Source of the DNA: [Flexibacter] sp. ATCC 35208
Lineage (GTDB): Bacteria > Bacteroidota > Bacteroidia > Chitinophagales > Chitinophagaceae
Direction: 5' to 3'
NCBI RefSeq assembly: GCF_001975825.1
Contig: NZ_MTKN01000027.1
Location: 1-64,000, forward strand
Length of the DNA: 64,000 nucleotides
Position numbers and translations under genes: made by a program. This document shows, piece after piece, positions 36,446-44,937 of this stretch. The stretch's first letter is position 1, and each line of letters opens with the position of its first letter. The notes beneath the pieces were generated by a model that saw only the letters and a list, made by a program, of their open reading frames with translations, had not been told where the DNA came from and ran no database searches.

Positions 36446-37588
36446 ATGTATTTTTTTCTAACTGTCTTATTCCTGCTGGGAGGATTGTATGGCATATTGA
36501 TGATACGATATGGACTTGGCTGGAAGGCATTACCACCCTATACACCCACCGCCCCCATCAGCGGTGGTACCAAAGTGACCGTTATTATTCCTGCCCGCGA
36601 TGAAGAGGATAACCTGCCACCCTTACTGGCAGCACTTCATGCCCAGGATTACCCGGCACACCTGTTTGAAGTCATTGTCATCGACGACTTTTCTACAGAC
36701 CGTACTCCCAATGTCGTAAAAGAATTTCCCGCAGCCAATATCAAACTGCTGCAACTAAGCCAGTACCTCAGCGCTACGGAAAGACTGAATTCCTATAAAA
36801 AGAAGGCTATCGAACTGGCGATAGAACAAGCTACCGGTGACCTGATCATGACCACAGACGCTGATTGCGTGATGGGGCCACTATGGGTTAGTACGATGGT
36901 CAGATTCTATGAACAATACCAGCCTAAATTCATCGCCGCCCCGGTGAGCTTCTATAAAGAAACTAACTTCTTCAAGATCCTGCAGTCGCTGGACTTCATG
37001 ACCATGCAGGGGATTACGGGGGCATTAGCCCGATTGAAAGACGGTACCATGTGTAATGGGGCCAACCTTGCTTATGAAAGAAAGGTATTCTATGAAGTCG
37101 ATGCTTTCAAAGGGATCGATAACATTGCCTCAGGAGATGATATGTTGCTGATGTTCAAGGTATTTAAGGCTTATCCAGATGGCGTGAAATACCTGAAAAG
37201 CCAGGATGCAATCGTGGAGACGTTACCAGTCGATACCTTCCGGGCTTTTATGAATCAGCGTATCCGCTGGTCATCCAAAGCAGATAAGTATGACGATAAG
37301 CGGCTCACCTGGGTGCTGGCGCTGGTCTACTTCTGGAATGTGGTATTGTTGTTTGGTGGGTTGTTCTGCATTTTTGCCCCCGGTGCTTTGCCATATTTCC
37401 TGATAGCGATGGTGTACAAGGTGGTGCTGGAGTTCTTCTTTCTGATCCCTGTATCTCAATTCTTCCGGAAAAAAGGCTTGCTTGGCTGGTTTATACCCGG
37501 ACAGTTATTTCATATTCCATATATTGTAGTGGCGGGGTGGCTTGGTAAGTTTGGTTCTTACCAGTGGAAAGGCCGAAAAGTAAAATAA
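36446..37588 (+). CDS. Family 2 membrane glycosyltransferase
   Basis: This 380-residue processive-type GT2 has an N-terminal membrane segment, a GT-A domain from about residue 45, and about three membrane segments at the C-terminus. VTVIIPARDEEDNLPPLLAAL, IVIDDFSTDRT, TTDADC and the product-binding QRIRW motif (QxxRW) are visible. Such enzymes use a nucleotide sugar to glycosylate a lipid or extend a polysaccharide. The acceptor is unknown. Confidence 0.9.
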   Translation: MYFFLTVLFLLGGLYGILMIRYGLGWKALPPYTPTAPISGGTKVTVIIPARDEEDNLPPLLAALHAQDYPAHLFEVIVIDDFSTDRTPNVVKEFPAANIKLLQLSQYLSATERLNSYKKKAIELAIEQATGDLIMTTDADCVMGPLWVSTMVRFYEQYQPKFIAAPVSFYKETNFFKILQSLDFMTMQGITGALARLKDGTMCNGANLAYERKVFYEVDAFKGIDNIASGDDMLLMFKVFKAYPDGVKYLKSQDAIVETLPVDTFRAFMNQRIRWSSKADKYDDKRLTWVLALVYFWNVVLLFGGLFCIFAPGALPYFLIAMVYKVVLEFFFLIPVSQFFRKKGLLGWFIPGQLFHIPYIVVAGWLGKFGSYQWKGRKVK

Positions 37589-37591
37589 ATT

Positions 37592-38671
37592 ATGGCGGAA
37601 CTCAATATACGATCATCTTTCCGGCAGCAGGCCTGGGCCAGGCTGCGACGGAATAAGGGGGCAGTAGCAGGTATGTTGCTGATCGCCATCGCTGTCATAG
37701 TCAGCGTCATTGCCTATTGGGTAGCACCGGATGGCACGCCGATGGCAAACAGGATGATCGTAGAGATAGGAGGGCAGCATCCCGGTTTCAGGATTGACTT
37801 ACTGGCATTGCCCAAACAGCAACCAGTAGAAAAAGTAGGTTTCCTGGAAAGGTTGATGGATGGACAGGCAGAAGATGTAACCTGGGTGCCTGTGACCAGC
37901 TACCGTTCTGCAGGAGATAGCGTCATTGTGCAGCGCTATATAGATGAAGATACGTCTATGAGGGAAAGCTACCCGGCGAAAAGGACTTACATCAGACACT
38001 ACAAAGCCTGGCTGGGCACGGACAAGTTTGGAAGGGATATCCTGAGCCGCCTGCTGGTAGGTACGAGGGTAAGCCTGAGTGTAGGGTTTATAGCGGTGAT
38101 AATTTCGCTTACTATTGGAATTCTCTTAGGGGCAGTAGCCGGATATTTCCGTGGAGTAACGGATGAGGTTGTGATGTGGCTGGTGAATGTGATCTGGTCA
38201 GTACCTACATTATTACTCGTATTTGCCATTACCCTGGCCCTGGGCAAAGGTTTCTGGCAGGTATTTATTGCGGTAGGCCTCACAATGTGGGTAAATGTAG
38301 CCCGCATTATCAGGGGGCAGGTGATGTCGCTGAGAGAACTGACCTTTATCGAGGCTACCCGTGCACTGGGCTTTGGGCATACCCGTACAATTGTAAAGCA
38401 TATTTTACCTAATATATTAGGACCTGTGATGGTGGTTGCTGCCGGTAATTTTGCCACGGCAATCGTGGTAGAGGCGGGGCTGAGTTTCCTGGGGGTAGGC
38501 GTACAGCCGCCACAACCCTCTTGGGGCCTGATGATCAAAGAAAACTACAATTTCATCATTACCCACAATCCTTTGCTGGCCCTGGCACCGGGAGTGGCAA
38601 TTATGCTGATGGTACTGGCATTTAACCTGTTAGGAAACGGTTTGAGGGATGCGATGGATGTACGGCAGTAA
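37592..38671 (+). CDS. ABC transporter permease, DppC/OppC type
   Basis: This 359-residue inner-membrane permease belongs to the peptide/nickel ABC importer class. It has the N-terminal RLRRNKGAVAGMLLI segment, then GTDKFGRDILSRLLVGTRVSL and the EAA-type coupling motif EATRALGFGHTRTIVKHILPN. Between the first membrane segment and GTDKFGRD lie about 100 extracytoplasmic residues, longer than in typical DppC. No binding protein, ATPase or DppB gene is adjacent, so partners must be elsewhere. Confidence 0.9.
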   Translation: MAELNIRSSFRQQAWARLRRNKGAVAGMLLIAIAVIVSVIAYWVAPDGTPMANRMIVEIGGQHPGFRIDLLALPKQQPVEKVGFLERLMDGQAEDVTWVPVTSYRSAGDSVIVQRYIDEDTSMRESYPAKRTYIRHYKAWLGTDKFGRDILSRLLVGTRVSLSVGFIAVIISLTIGILLGAVAGYFRGVTDEVVMWLVNVIWSVPTLLLVFAITLALGKGFWQVFIAVGLTMWVNVARIIRGQVMSLRELTFIEATRALGFGHTRTIVKHILPNILGPVMVVAAGNFATAIVVEAGLSFLGVGVQPPQPSWGLMIKENYNFIITHNPLLALAPGVAIMLMVLAFNLLGNGLRDAMDVRQ

Positions 38672-38730
38672 TTCCCTTGTTTCGTATTATAAAAACTACT
38701 AATTTTACTTTATCCATTATCCGTACTTTT

Positions 38731-39153
38731 ATGCCTTTGAAATCATATCTTTTACCTATTCTGGCCCTGTTTGCACTGACCTTTTCTTCCTGTAAAAAGA
38801 AAGACGGCACCACTACGGTGAAGCCTGCTGAAGAAGGACTGAAGGTGACTCTCGCAAATGTAACAGAGGCTTCTTATACCGCAGCAGCCGGTACAACCTA
38901 TACTTTTCAGGCACAGGTTACTTCCAAATTGCCAGCCAGTGGGGTGACCATTACAGTCACAGCCGTAACTGACCCGGGTGGTATCAACATTCCGCAGAAT
39001 GCAGTAGCACCGAGTTCCAGTGGCGCCATTGAGATCACACTGATCGGATTAGAGCCATTACGCACCGTACTGGTGACGGTGGTGATTACTTCAGTCGATA
39101 ATCCCGACAATACAATTTCCAAGACCTTCTGGATTACTAATAAGTCTGAATAG
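38731..39153 (+). CDS. Small beta-rich lipoprotein of unknown function
   Basis: This 140-residue protein has a lipoprotein signal (MPLKSYLLPILALFALTFSSC) with acylated Cys at residue 21, then KKKDG. The rest is rich in Thr/Val/Ile with beta-strand periodicity, like one Ig-like or BACON-like domain. I do not recognise the family. An upstream ATG at 38677 adds a leader that is not part of the signal and is rejected. It is probably surface- or periplasm-anchored. Confidence 0.7.
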   Translation: MPLKSYLLPILALFALTFSSCKKKDGTTTVKPAEEGLKVTLANVTEASYTAAAGTTYTFQAQVTSKLPASGVTITVTAVTDPGGINIPQNAVAPSSSGAIEITLIGLEPLRTVLVTVVITSVDNPDNTISKTFWITNKSE

Positions 39154-39217
39154 TTTGGCGAAAGCATAGCCATAGTCATAATGTAGCTATACTATAGCTA
39201 TGGTACAACTTCGTTTC

Positions 39218-39310
39218 CAATAGATCACTATAAGGTCACCAATAGATCACCAAAAGGGCACCTCATTATCCCTGGGATATTGAAGTGCCCTTTTGGTGCC
39301 CTTATAGTGA
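39218..39310. repeat. Nested palindrome with embedded direct repeat
   Basis: The outer arms TCACTATAAGG (39225-39235) and CCTTATAGTGA (39300-39310) enclose inner arms ACCAAAAGGGCAC (39249-39261) and GTGCCCTTTTGGT (39285-39297). The left side also holds a 12-bp direct repeat CCAATAGATCAC at 39218-39229 and 39239-39250. It lies between two plus-strand genes. It could fold as a long RNA stem ending transcription, but has no T-run. Confidence 0.65.
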
Positions 39311-39374
39311 CGTATTTGTAACGGCGTTATGACGGATCTCTACCCTACTTCTACCCTGCTTATTACAAAAGCTG

Positions 39375-39382
39375 TAGCTTTG
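39375..39382 (+). promoter_or_regulatory. -7 box TAGCTTTG before the GT4-type gene
   Basis: An exact TAnnTTTG followed by CA lies 26 nt before the ATG. Confidence 0.5.
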
Positions 39383-39408
39383 CACCCATCAGAACAAGCA
39401 GCTTAACT

Positions 39409-40512
39409 ATGCGTATAGGAGTGAATGCCGCCGGCCTGGCTGGAGATAGGCCGGCAGATACAGGAAATATCAGCACAGCACTTTTAAAGGAATTATGCCG
39501 TTTGCACCCGGAGCACCAGTTTATCTTCTTCGTAGACGGTCCGGGTTTATCTCTGAGCGAATTCACTGATAATGTGCAACTTGTGGAAGTGCCTCTCAAA
39601 GGCCGTAAGGCATTTCAACTGTACTGGTGGAGAGAATGGCAGCTTCCGGCAGCTATCAAAAAGCAGCAGCTGGACCTTTACCTGGGTATAGATGGTCAAT
39701 TGCCCCTGCGCAGCAAGGTACCTGCCCGCTTATTAGTTACAGATACGGGTTTTCTGCATGGCGTAACAGGTATGTCTAAGGATCTGCAGCGATATCTGCG
39801 CAGAAATACCGTGAAATATATACAGGCGGCACAGAAAGTACTTGTAGTTTCTCCCGTAGTACAGGAAGATTTATTAACTTATGCCCCTTCTGTAGCAGAA
39901 AAGCTGGTTTTACTGCCTCCGGGTATGGATAGCAGCTATCGTCCTGTGGAATGGGAGGAAAGAGAGCAGATTAAAAAGGCATTTTCAGATGGGGTGGAGT
40001 ATTTTGTAGCAGTAGGCAGTATGCATCCCCGGAATAATATCCTTCCTTTGCTGAAGGCATTTTCCGCGCTGAAACGCCGTTTACGTTCCAATATGAAACT
40101 GATCCTCGCCGGCGCTCCCACCAATGCCGGTGCAGAAATCATCGAAAATATGGCCACCTACAAGTTCAGAAACGACGTCATCTGGCTCAAAGATGCCGAT
40201 CAGGAGACCTTGTCCCGCATAGTAGCCGGCGCTTATACCCTGGTATATACCAGTCGGTTCGAGGGCCTGGCGTTACCTATTTATGCAGCCCTCAGGAGCG
40301 AAGTACCTGTGGTGGCCATAGAAGGAGCTGCGGCCAGGGTGGCAGGAGCCGAAGGTGTGCTGTATACAGACCCTGATAGCCTGGACGATCTGGCAGAAAA
40401 AATGTCTGTATTATACAAAGACGAGGTGTTGCGCAGCAGGATGCTGGAACGCGGCAAGCAGGTGCCCCTGCCCGGAAGCTGGATAGAAGCGGCTTCCCTG
40501 ATATTAAAATAA
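39409..40512 (+). CDS. Family 4-type (GT-B) glycosyltransferase
   Basis: This 367-residue GT-B glycosyltransferase has the C-terminal nucleotide-sugar region with FVAVGSMHPRNNILPLLKAF, WLKDADQETLSRIVAGAYTLVYTSRFEGLALPIYAALRSEVPVVAIEGAAARVAGAEGVLY, the E-x7-E-like motif region. The N-terminal half is variable and probably binds the acceptor. It is likely involved in LPS, capsule or exopolysaccharide. It has its own promoter and no glycan cluster around it. Confidence 0.88.
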   Translation: MRIGVNAAGLAGDRPADTGNISTALLKELCRLHPEHQFIFFVDGPGLSLSEFTDNVQLVEVPLKGRKAFQLYWWREWQLPAAIKKQQLDLYLGIDGQLPLRSKVPARLLVTDTGFLHGVTGMSKDLQRYLRRNTVKYIQAAQKVLVVSPVVQEDLLTYAPSVAEKLVLLPPGMDSSYRPVEWEEREQIKKAFSDGVEYFVAVGSMHPRNNILPLLKAFSALKRRLRSNMKLILAGAPTNAGAEIIENMATYKFRNDVIWLKDADQETLSRIVAGAYTLVYTSRFEGLALPIYAALRSEVPVVAIEGAAARVAGAEGVLYTDPDSLDDLAEKMSVLYKDEVLRSRMLERGKQVPLPGSWIEAASLILK

Positions 40513-40561
40513 TAAAATAAGTATCATAAATCTGGACATCAGCACATTCGCAGGTTATTAG

Positions 40562-40569
40562 TAAATTTG
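40562..40569 (+). promoter_or_regulatory. -7 box TAAATTTG before gldC
   Basis: An exact TAnnTTTG followed by CG lies 29 nt before the gldC ATG. Confidence 0.5.
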
Positions 40570-40598
40570 CGTTTTTAAAATATCGGAACTATTTTTTT

Positions 40599-40946
40599 AT
40601 GGCAAAGACATCTACCATACAAATCCAGGTTGAACTGGACAATGACAGGATACCTGAGAAGATTGAATGGAGGGCGACAGATAGCACTCAGGCAGACCGT
40701 TTCCAGCAGGCGAAGGCGATGATGATTGCTTTCTGGGATGGGGCTGACAAGACCGCGCTGCGTATAGACTTGTGGACAAAGCAGATGATGGTGGATGAAA
40801 TGGCTGATTTCTTCTTTCAGACGATGATGACCATGGCAGATACTTATCAGCGTGCTACTCCTTACAAGGATCAGGCAGACGAACTGAGAACTTTTGCCCG
40901 TGAATTCTACAAGAAGTTCGAAGAAAAGCAAAAGGCAGAACAGTAA
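40599..40946 (+). CDS. gldC: Gliding motility protein GldC
   Basis: This 115-residue protein matches GldC, a small Bacteroidota protein named from Flavobacterium gliding genetics. IQVELDNDRIPEKIEWRATDS at the start, AKAMMIAFWDGADKTALRIDLWTKQMMVDEM and DFFFQTMMTMADTYQRAT in the middle are characteristic. It has no signal peptide. gldB, next to gldC in Flavobacterium, is not here. yqeY follows after 27 nt and cvpA 52 nt later. The molecular role is not known. Confidence 0.9.
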   Translation: MAKTSTIQIQVELDNDRIPEKIEWRATDSTQADRFQQAKAMMIAFWDGADKTALRIDLWTKQMMVDEMADFFFQTMMTMADTYQRATPYKDQADELRTFAREFYKKFEEKQKAEQ

Positions 40947-40973
40947 TAATCCAAGTTTTCAAAACAACCATAT

Positions 40974-41426
40974 ATGTCTCTGGAACTAAACATTAACGCA
41001 GCTATCAAGACAGCTATGCTTGCGAAAGCAGAAGCAGATTTGCGTGCGCTGCGTGCTATTAAGGCCGCTATCCTGCATGCCAAGACTGCAGAGGGCTTTA
41101 GCGGAGAGCTGAGCGAAACAGACGAAACAAAGCTGTTACAGAAGTTAGCCAAACAAAGAAAAGATTCGCTGGATATATTCCGTCAGCAAAACAGGGAAGA
41201 CCTCGCCGCAAAGGAAGAGGAAGAACTGGTTGTGATCGAGAAGTACCTGCCAAAGCAGATGGACGAAGCTGAACTGAAAGCAACTATTCAGGCTATTATC
41301 ACCGAGACAGGGGCGAGTTCTCCTGCTGATATGGGTAAGGTAATGGGCGTGGCTACCAAGCAGTTAGCTGGTAAAGCTGATGGCAAAGCCATTTCCGCAT
41401 TAGTAAAAGAGTTATTGGCAAAATAA
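40974..41426 (+). CDS. GatB/YqeY domain-containing protein
   Basis: This 150-residue protein is a stand-alone YqeY-type protein, similar to the C-terminal tRNA-binding domain of GatB. Signatures are LRAIKAAILHAKTAEG, LQKLAKQRKDSLDIFRQQNREDLAAKEEEELVVIEKYLPKQM and GKVMGVATKQLAGKADGKAISALVKELL. The family may bind tRNA, but its role is not established. It is probably cotranscribed with gldC and cvpA. Confidence 0.92.
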   Translation: MSLELNINAAIKTAMLAKAEADLRALRAIKAAILHAKTAEGFSGELSETDETKLLQKLAKQRKDSLDIFRQQNREDLAAKEEEELVVIEKYLPKQMDEAELKATIQAIITETGASSPADMGKVMGVATKQLAGKADGKAISALVKELLAK

Positions 41427-41478
41427 CTGGGGACTTTTAATTCTTTTTCCCCGATCTCCTATCTTCCTATAGAAATAT

Positions 41479-42024
41479 ATGGGTATAGACATTGTATTCG
41501 CCATCATCCTTGTAATTGCTATTTATAAGGGATATAGCCGTGGTCTGATCATAGCGGTATTCTCATTTATAGCAGTCACATTGGGGCTTGCAGCAGCATT
41601 GAAGTTGACCACCGTGGCCGTATTGTACGCCCAATCACATTGGGATATGCATACACGTTGGTTACCAGTCATTTGCTTCATCGCCCTGTTCCTGGGAGTA
41701 ATATTTTTAGTCCGTCTTGGGGCCACTCTGCTGCAAAAGCTGGTAGAAGTGGCTATGATGGGCTGGCTAAACAAATTAGGCGGGATTTTACTATATAGTG
41801 CTATCTTTATCATGGTCTACAGTGTCCTTTTATGGATAGCCAATCAGTTATATTGGTTAAGCCCGGAAATCAAAATACAATCTGTTGTATATCCGTACAT
41901 TGAGCATCTCGGGCCGGCGGTCATGAATGGCGTTGGCAAACTAATACCCATCTTTAAGGATATGTTTGCCAGTCTGCAATCATTTTTTGACAATGCAGCC
42001 AGGGAGATACAGAGCAAACAATAG
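41479..42024 (+). CDS. CvpA family membrane protein
   Basis: This 181-residue protein has about four membrane segments and the CvpA/colicin V production pattern: DIVFAIILVIAIYKGYSRGLIIAVFSFIAVTLGLAAAL at the start and a third segment with KLGGILLYSAIFIMVYSVLLW. CvpA affects envelope homeostasis in proteobacteria; the mechanism is unknown. It is the third gene of the gldC-yqeY-cvpA group. Confidence 0.88.
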   Translation: MGIDIVFAIILVIAIYKGYSRGLIIAVFSFIAVTLGLAAALKLTTVAVLYAQSHWDMHTRWLPVICFIALFLGVIFLVRLGATLLQKLVEVAMMGWLNKLGGILLYSAIFIMVYSVLLWIANQLYWLSPEIKIQSVVYPYIEHLGPAVMNGVGKLIPIFKDMFASLQSFFDNAAREIQSKQ

Positions 42025-42129
42025 AGGGTCATGGACATAGGTTAAATGATCTATATCCCTCGCTTCAAAGATTATTTGAATTAATAAAAAGAATTATTTT
42101 AGCGCAAAATTGACTTTCAAGCTTTGGCA

Positions 42130-42897
42130 ATGGATTACGAAATCAAAACACAGGGAAAGTTTAAGTTTGTTGAAGAAGGGGAGGGTGAACCGCTGGTATT
42201 ATTGCACGGGCTATTTGGTGCACTGAGTAATTTTGGTGGGCTGATCGAATACTTCCGCCACTACAACAAAGTAGTGGTACCGCTTTTGCCTTTGTTTGAT
42301 CTGAATATTCTGGATACATCTGTAGCTGGCCTGGCCAAGTACGTTCATAAGTTTATTGAAACGATGGAGTATTCCAATGTACACCTGCTGGGTAACTCCC
42401 TGGGTGGACACGTTGGGTTGGTATACCTGCTGAAACATCCTGAAGCTCCGATCAAATCCCTCACACTGACTGGTAGTTCCGGTCTGTTTGAAAACGGGAT
42501 GGGCGAAACTTATCCTAAAAGAGGAGACTACGAATATATCCGCAAGAAAACAGAACTTACCTTCTACGATCCTGCAATGGCTACCAAAGAGCTGGTGGAC
42601 GAAGTATTTGACATTACGACCAACCGTCTTAAGGTGATCAAGATCATCACGCTGGCTAAGTCGGCTATACGCCATAACCTGGGTGAAGAACTTCGTGAAA
42701 TCAAGCTCCCAACCTTGCTGGTATGGGGATTGAACGATACCGTGACTCCGCCAATGGTAGGTGAGGAGTTCCACAAACTGATTCCTAACTCAGAACTGCA
42801 CTTCGTTGATAAATGCGGTCATGCCCCTATGATGGAGCAGCCGGATGAATTCAATCAGATCCTGCATCCTTTTCTGCAAAAACTGGGAAGTAAATAA
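42130..42897 (+). CDS. Alpha/beta-fold hydrolase
   Basis: This 255-residue hydrolase has HGLFGALSNF (oxyanion hole) near residue 29, the nucleophile Ser in GNSLGGHVGL, Asp in VWGLNDTVTPP and His in DKCGHAPMMEQP, so the triad is complete. I start at ATG 42130 rather than the in-frame TTG at 42124. It resembles meta-cleavage-product or carboxylesterase-like hydrolases, and the substrate is unknown. A strong terminator follows. Confidence 0.88.
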   Translation: MDYEIKTQGKFKFVEEGEGEPLVLLHGLFGALSNFGGLIEYFRHYNKVVVPLLPLFDLNILDTSVAGLAKYVHKFIETMEYSNVHLLGNSLGGHVGLVYLLKHPEAPIKSLTLTGSSGLFENGMGETYPKRGDYEYIRKKTELTFYDPAMATKELVDEVFDITTNRLKVIKIITLAKSAIRHNLGEELREIKLPTLLVWGLNDTVTPPMVGEEFHKLIPNSELHFVDKCGHAPMMEQPDEFNQILHPFLQKLGSK

Positions 42898-42921
42898 AAC
42901 CTACTACTCACATCATTATAT

Positions 42922-42959
42922 TGAAGCTGATTCAACAGGATCAGCTTCATTTTTTTTTA
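42922..42959 (+). terminator. Terminator after the hydrolase gene
   Basis: A perfect 10-bp stem (TGAAGCTGAT with ATCAGCTTCA) with an 8-nt loop is followed by T10. Confidence 0.92.
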
Positions 42960-43123
42960 TCACTCATCCACTACCATCCCATCGCGCTGTATGTAACAAA
43001 CCACGCGCATTTAGCGTTACGTATATAAGCATAGCTGCATGCTTTATTCATAAATCCCCTCGTCCGGTACGAGGACGTTAGCGATTCTTTTCCTATTATT
43101 GTATCACAATAGCGCAATTAATA

Positions 43124-43786
43124 ATGCTGGCACGTGATCTCATATCGACAGTTATACCAATCCTCCATCCTCTTGACCCAGGGTCCAGAGCGTTGCGTCT
43201 GATGAATGAATACCATCTTTCCCAACTGCCCCTGGTATTGGAAAATAAGTACCTGGCGCTGGTGGAAGAAGATGATATCCTTGATCTGGAAGATACTGAG
43301 GTATCACTCGAGAATATGGAATACAATGGTCCGAAGCCCGGCGTATTGGAGAGTGCCCACTTTTATGAGGCGCTAAAGGTCTTTTATGACCTGAAATTGT
43401 CTGTACTACCTGTCATCAGCCGGGAAAATGAGTACCTTGGCGTACTTACGAAAGATAATCTACTGGCGGTACTGGCACAGTACAACGGTGTAAAGGAACC
43501 GGGAGGTATCATTGCACTGGATATTGACCCCCGCGATTACAGCCTTAGTGAGATCGCGAGAATAGCAGAATCGAATGATATCACATTGCTCAGTGTGAAT
43601 ACCATTACCAGTCCGGCTACTGGCAGACTGGAAGTACTGTTAAAGACCAACCGTCAGGAGCTACAGGGGCTGGTGGCTACGTTTGAGCGGTTCAACTACA
43701 CTATTAAATACACAATCACCGAAGAGCAGGAGGAAGATATGCTCCGAAAAAATTACGATTTGCTGATGAATTATATCAGCATGTAA
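43124..43786 (+). CDS. CBS-pair protein with C-terminal ACT-like domain
   Basis: This 220-residue soluble protein has two CBS motifs in residues 1 to about 125 (MNEYHLSQLPLV and LKLSVLPVISRENEYLGVLTKDNLLAVL). The second half (about 130-220) looks like an ACT-like domain. Such proteins sense adenine nucleotides or other ligands. It commonly precedes nadK and porG in Bacteroidota, and here it lies 18 nt before nadK. The target is unknown. Confidence 0.85.
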   Translation: MLARDLISTVIPILHPLDPGSRALRLMNEYHLSQLPLVLENKYLALVEEDDILDLEDTEVSLENMEYNGPKPGVLESAHFYEALKVFYDLKLSVLPVISRENEYLGVLTKDNLLAVLAQYNGVKEPGGIIALDIDPRDYSLSEIARIAESNDITLLSVNTITSPATGRLEVLLKTNRQELQGLVATFERFNYTIKYTITEEQEEDMLRKNYDLLMNYISM

Positions 43787-43804
43787 TCGTCCTCCAGATT
43801 AGTT

Positions 43805-44695
43805 ATGCAGATTGCAATATATAGCCGTGGATTTGTAAGAGAAGACCTGCCTATCATCCAGTTGTTGCTGAATGAGCTGGCAAGAGAGGAGATTGATGTG
43901 ATCATTTACGAAGCTTTCTTTAAGGGCTTACAGCCACATATCACTTATACAAAAGAGCCAGCGACTTTTGCCTGTGCAGCAGATCTGCATGGCAGGGCGG
44001 ATATTCTTGTGAGCCTCGGTGGGGATGGTACCCTGCTGGATACGGTTTGTTATGTACGGGATAAGAATATTCCGGTGCTGGGAATCAATTTTGGAAGGTT
44101 AGGTTTTTTGGCGAGTATAGGGAAGGATGCGATTTATGCAGCAGTTCAGGCGTTAAAGCAACGTACGTATGTGGTGGATAAGAGAACGCTGATACATCTG
44201 GATAGTAATGTACCTTCTCTGTTTGGAGAGGTGCCTTATGGCCTGAATGACTTTACTATACATAAGAAAGATACGTCTGCAATGGTGAAAATCCATACTT
44301 ACCTGAACGGTGAGTTTTTGAATACTTATTGGGCAGATGGGTTGATAGTAGCTACGCCTACAGGATCTACAGGGTATTCACTTAGTTGTGGTGGGCCAGT
44401 AGTGTTTCCGGAGGCAGGGAGTTTTGTGATTACGCCGGTGGCGCCGCATAACCTGAATGTGAGGCCGATTATAGTACCGGATGATAATGTGATCAGTTTT
44501 GAAGTGGAGGGGAGGAGTGATCAGTTCCTTTGTACCCTTGATTCGAGAATGGAGACGATTGATAATACGGTACAGCTGGCTATAAAGAAAGAGTCGTTTA
44601 AGTTGAGCCTGCTGAGGCTGGATGATAGTAATTTCTTACATACGTTAAGACATAAGTTACTTTGGGGCATTGATGCAAGAAATACCTTAAAATAG
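43805..44695 (+). CDS. nadK: NAD kinase
   Basis: NAD kinase makes NADP from NAD and ATP. The protein has 296 residues. The GGDGTLLDTV motif is near residue 77, followed by NFGRLGFLA, NDFTIHKKDTSAM and the glycine-rich TPTGSTGYSLSCGGP. It follows the CBS protein by 18 nt in the same operon and ends at two hairpins. Confidence 0.96.
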   Translation: MQIAIYSRGFVREDLPIIQLLLNELAREEIDVIIYEAFFKGLQPHITYTKEPATFACAADLHGRADILVSLGGDGTLLDTVCYVRDKNIPVLGINFGRLGFLASIGKDAIYAAVQALKQRTYVVDKRTLIHLDSNVPSLFGEVPYGLNDFTIHKKDTSAMVKIHTYLNGEFLNTYWADGLIVATPTGSTGYSLSCGGPVVFPEAGSFVITPVAPHNLNVRPIIVPDDNVISFEVEGRSDQFLCTLDSRMETIDNTVQLAIKKESFKLSLLRLDDSNFLHTLRHKLLWGIDARNTLK

Positions 44696-44702
44696 TTGAA
44701 GA

Positions 44703-44737
44703 GAATGGGGAGGTTGCTAAAGGTAACCTCCCCATTC
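44703..44737 (+). terminator. Hairpin after nadK
   Basis: GAATGGGGAGGTT pairs perfectly with AACCTCCCCATTC (13 bp, 9-nt loop), 8 nt after the nadK stop. It has no T-run. Confidence 0.6.
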
Positions 44738-44749
44738 CCTTCGGAAAGT

Positions 44750-44790
44750 CGATTTTTTTGATTTTGCATACGGTAAAATCAAAAAAATCG
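44750..44790. repeat. 16-bp AT-rich hairpin after nadK
   Basis: CGATTTTTTTGATTTT pairs perfectly with its complement around a 9-nt loop, 13 nt after the first hairpin. The T7 tract inside could complete termination after the first stem. Confidence 0.6.
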
Positions 44791-44858
44791 GGAGCAACAA
44801 CTGCTTACTGTAGTAATCCGGCTACATATTTGCAAACTACCACATTAGGATTTTTTAT

Positions 44859-44866
44859 TACATTTG
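44859..44866 (+). promoter_or_regulatory. -7 box TACATTTG before porG
   Basis: An exact TAnnTTTG lies 71 nt before the porG ATG. A TTTG at 44829-44832 is 26 nt away, longer than usual. Confidence 0.4.
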
Positions 44867-44937
44867 TTCACTTGTTATAATACCAAAAGCAGGATAATCG
44901 CGTTTAAAGGAATTATCGCGTTTAAGCAAACCGATTT

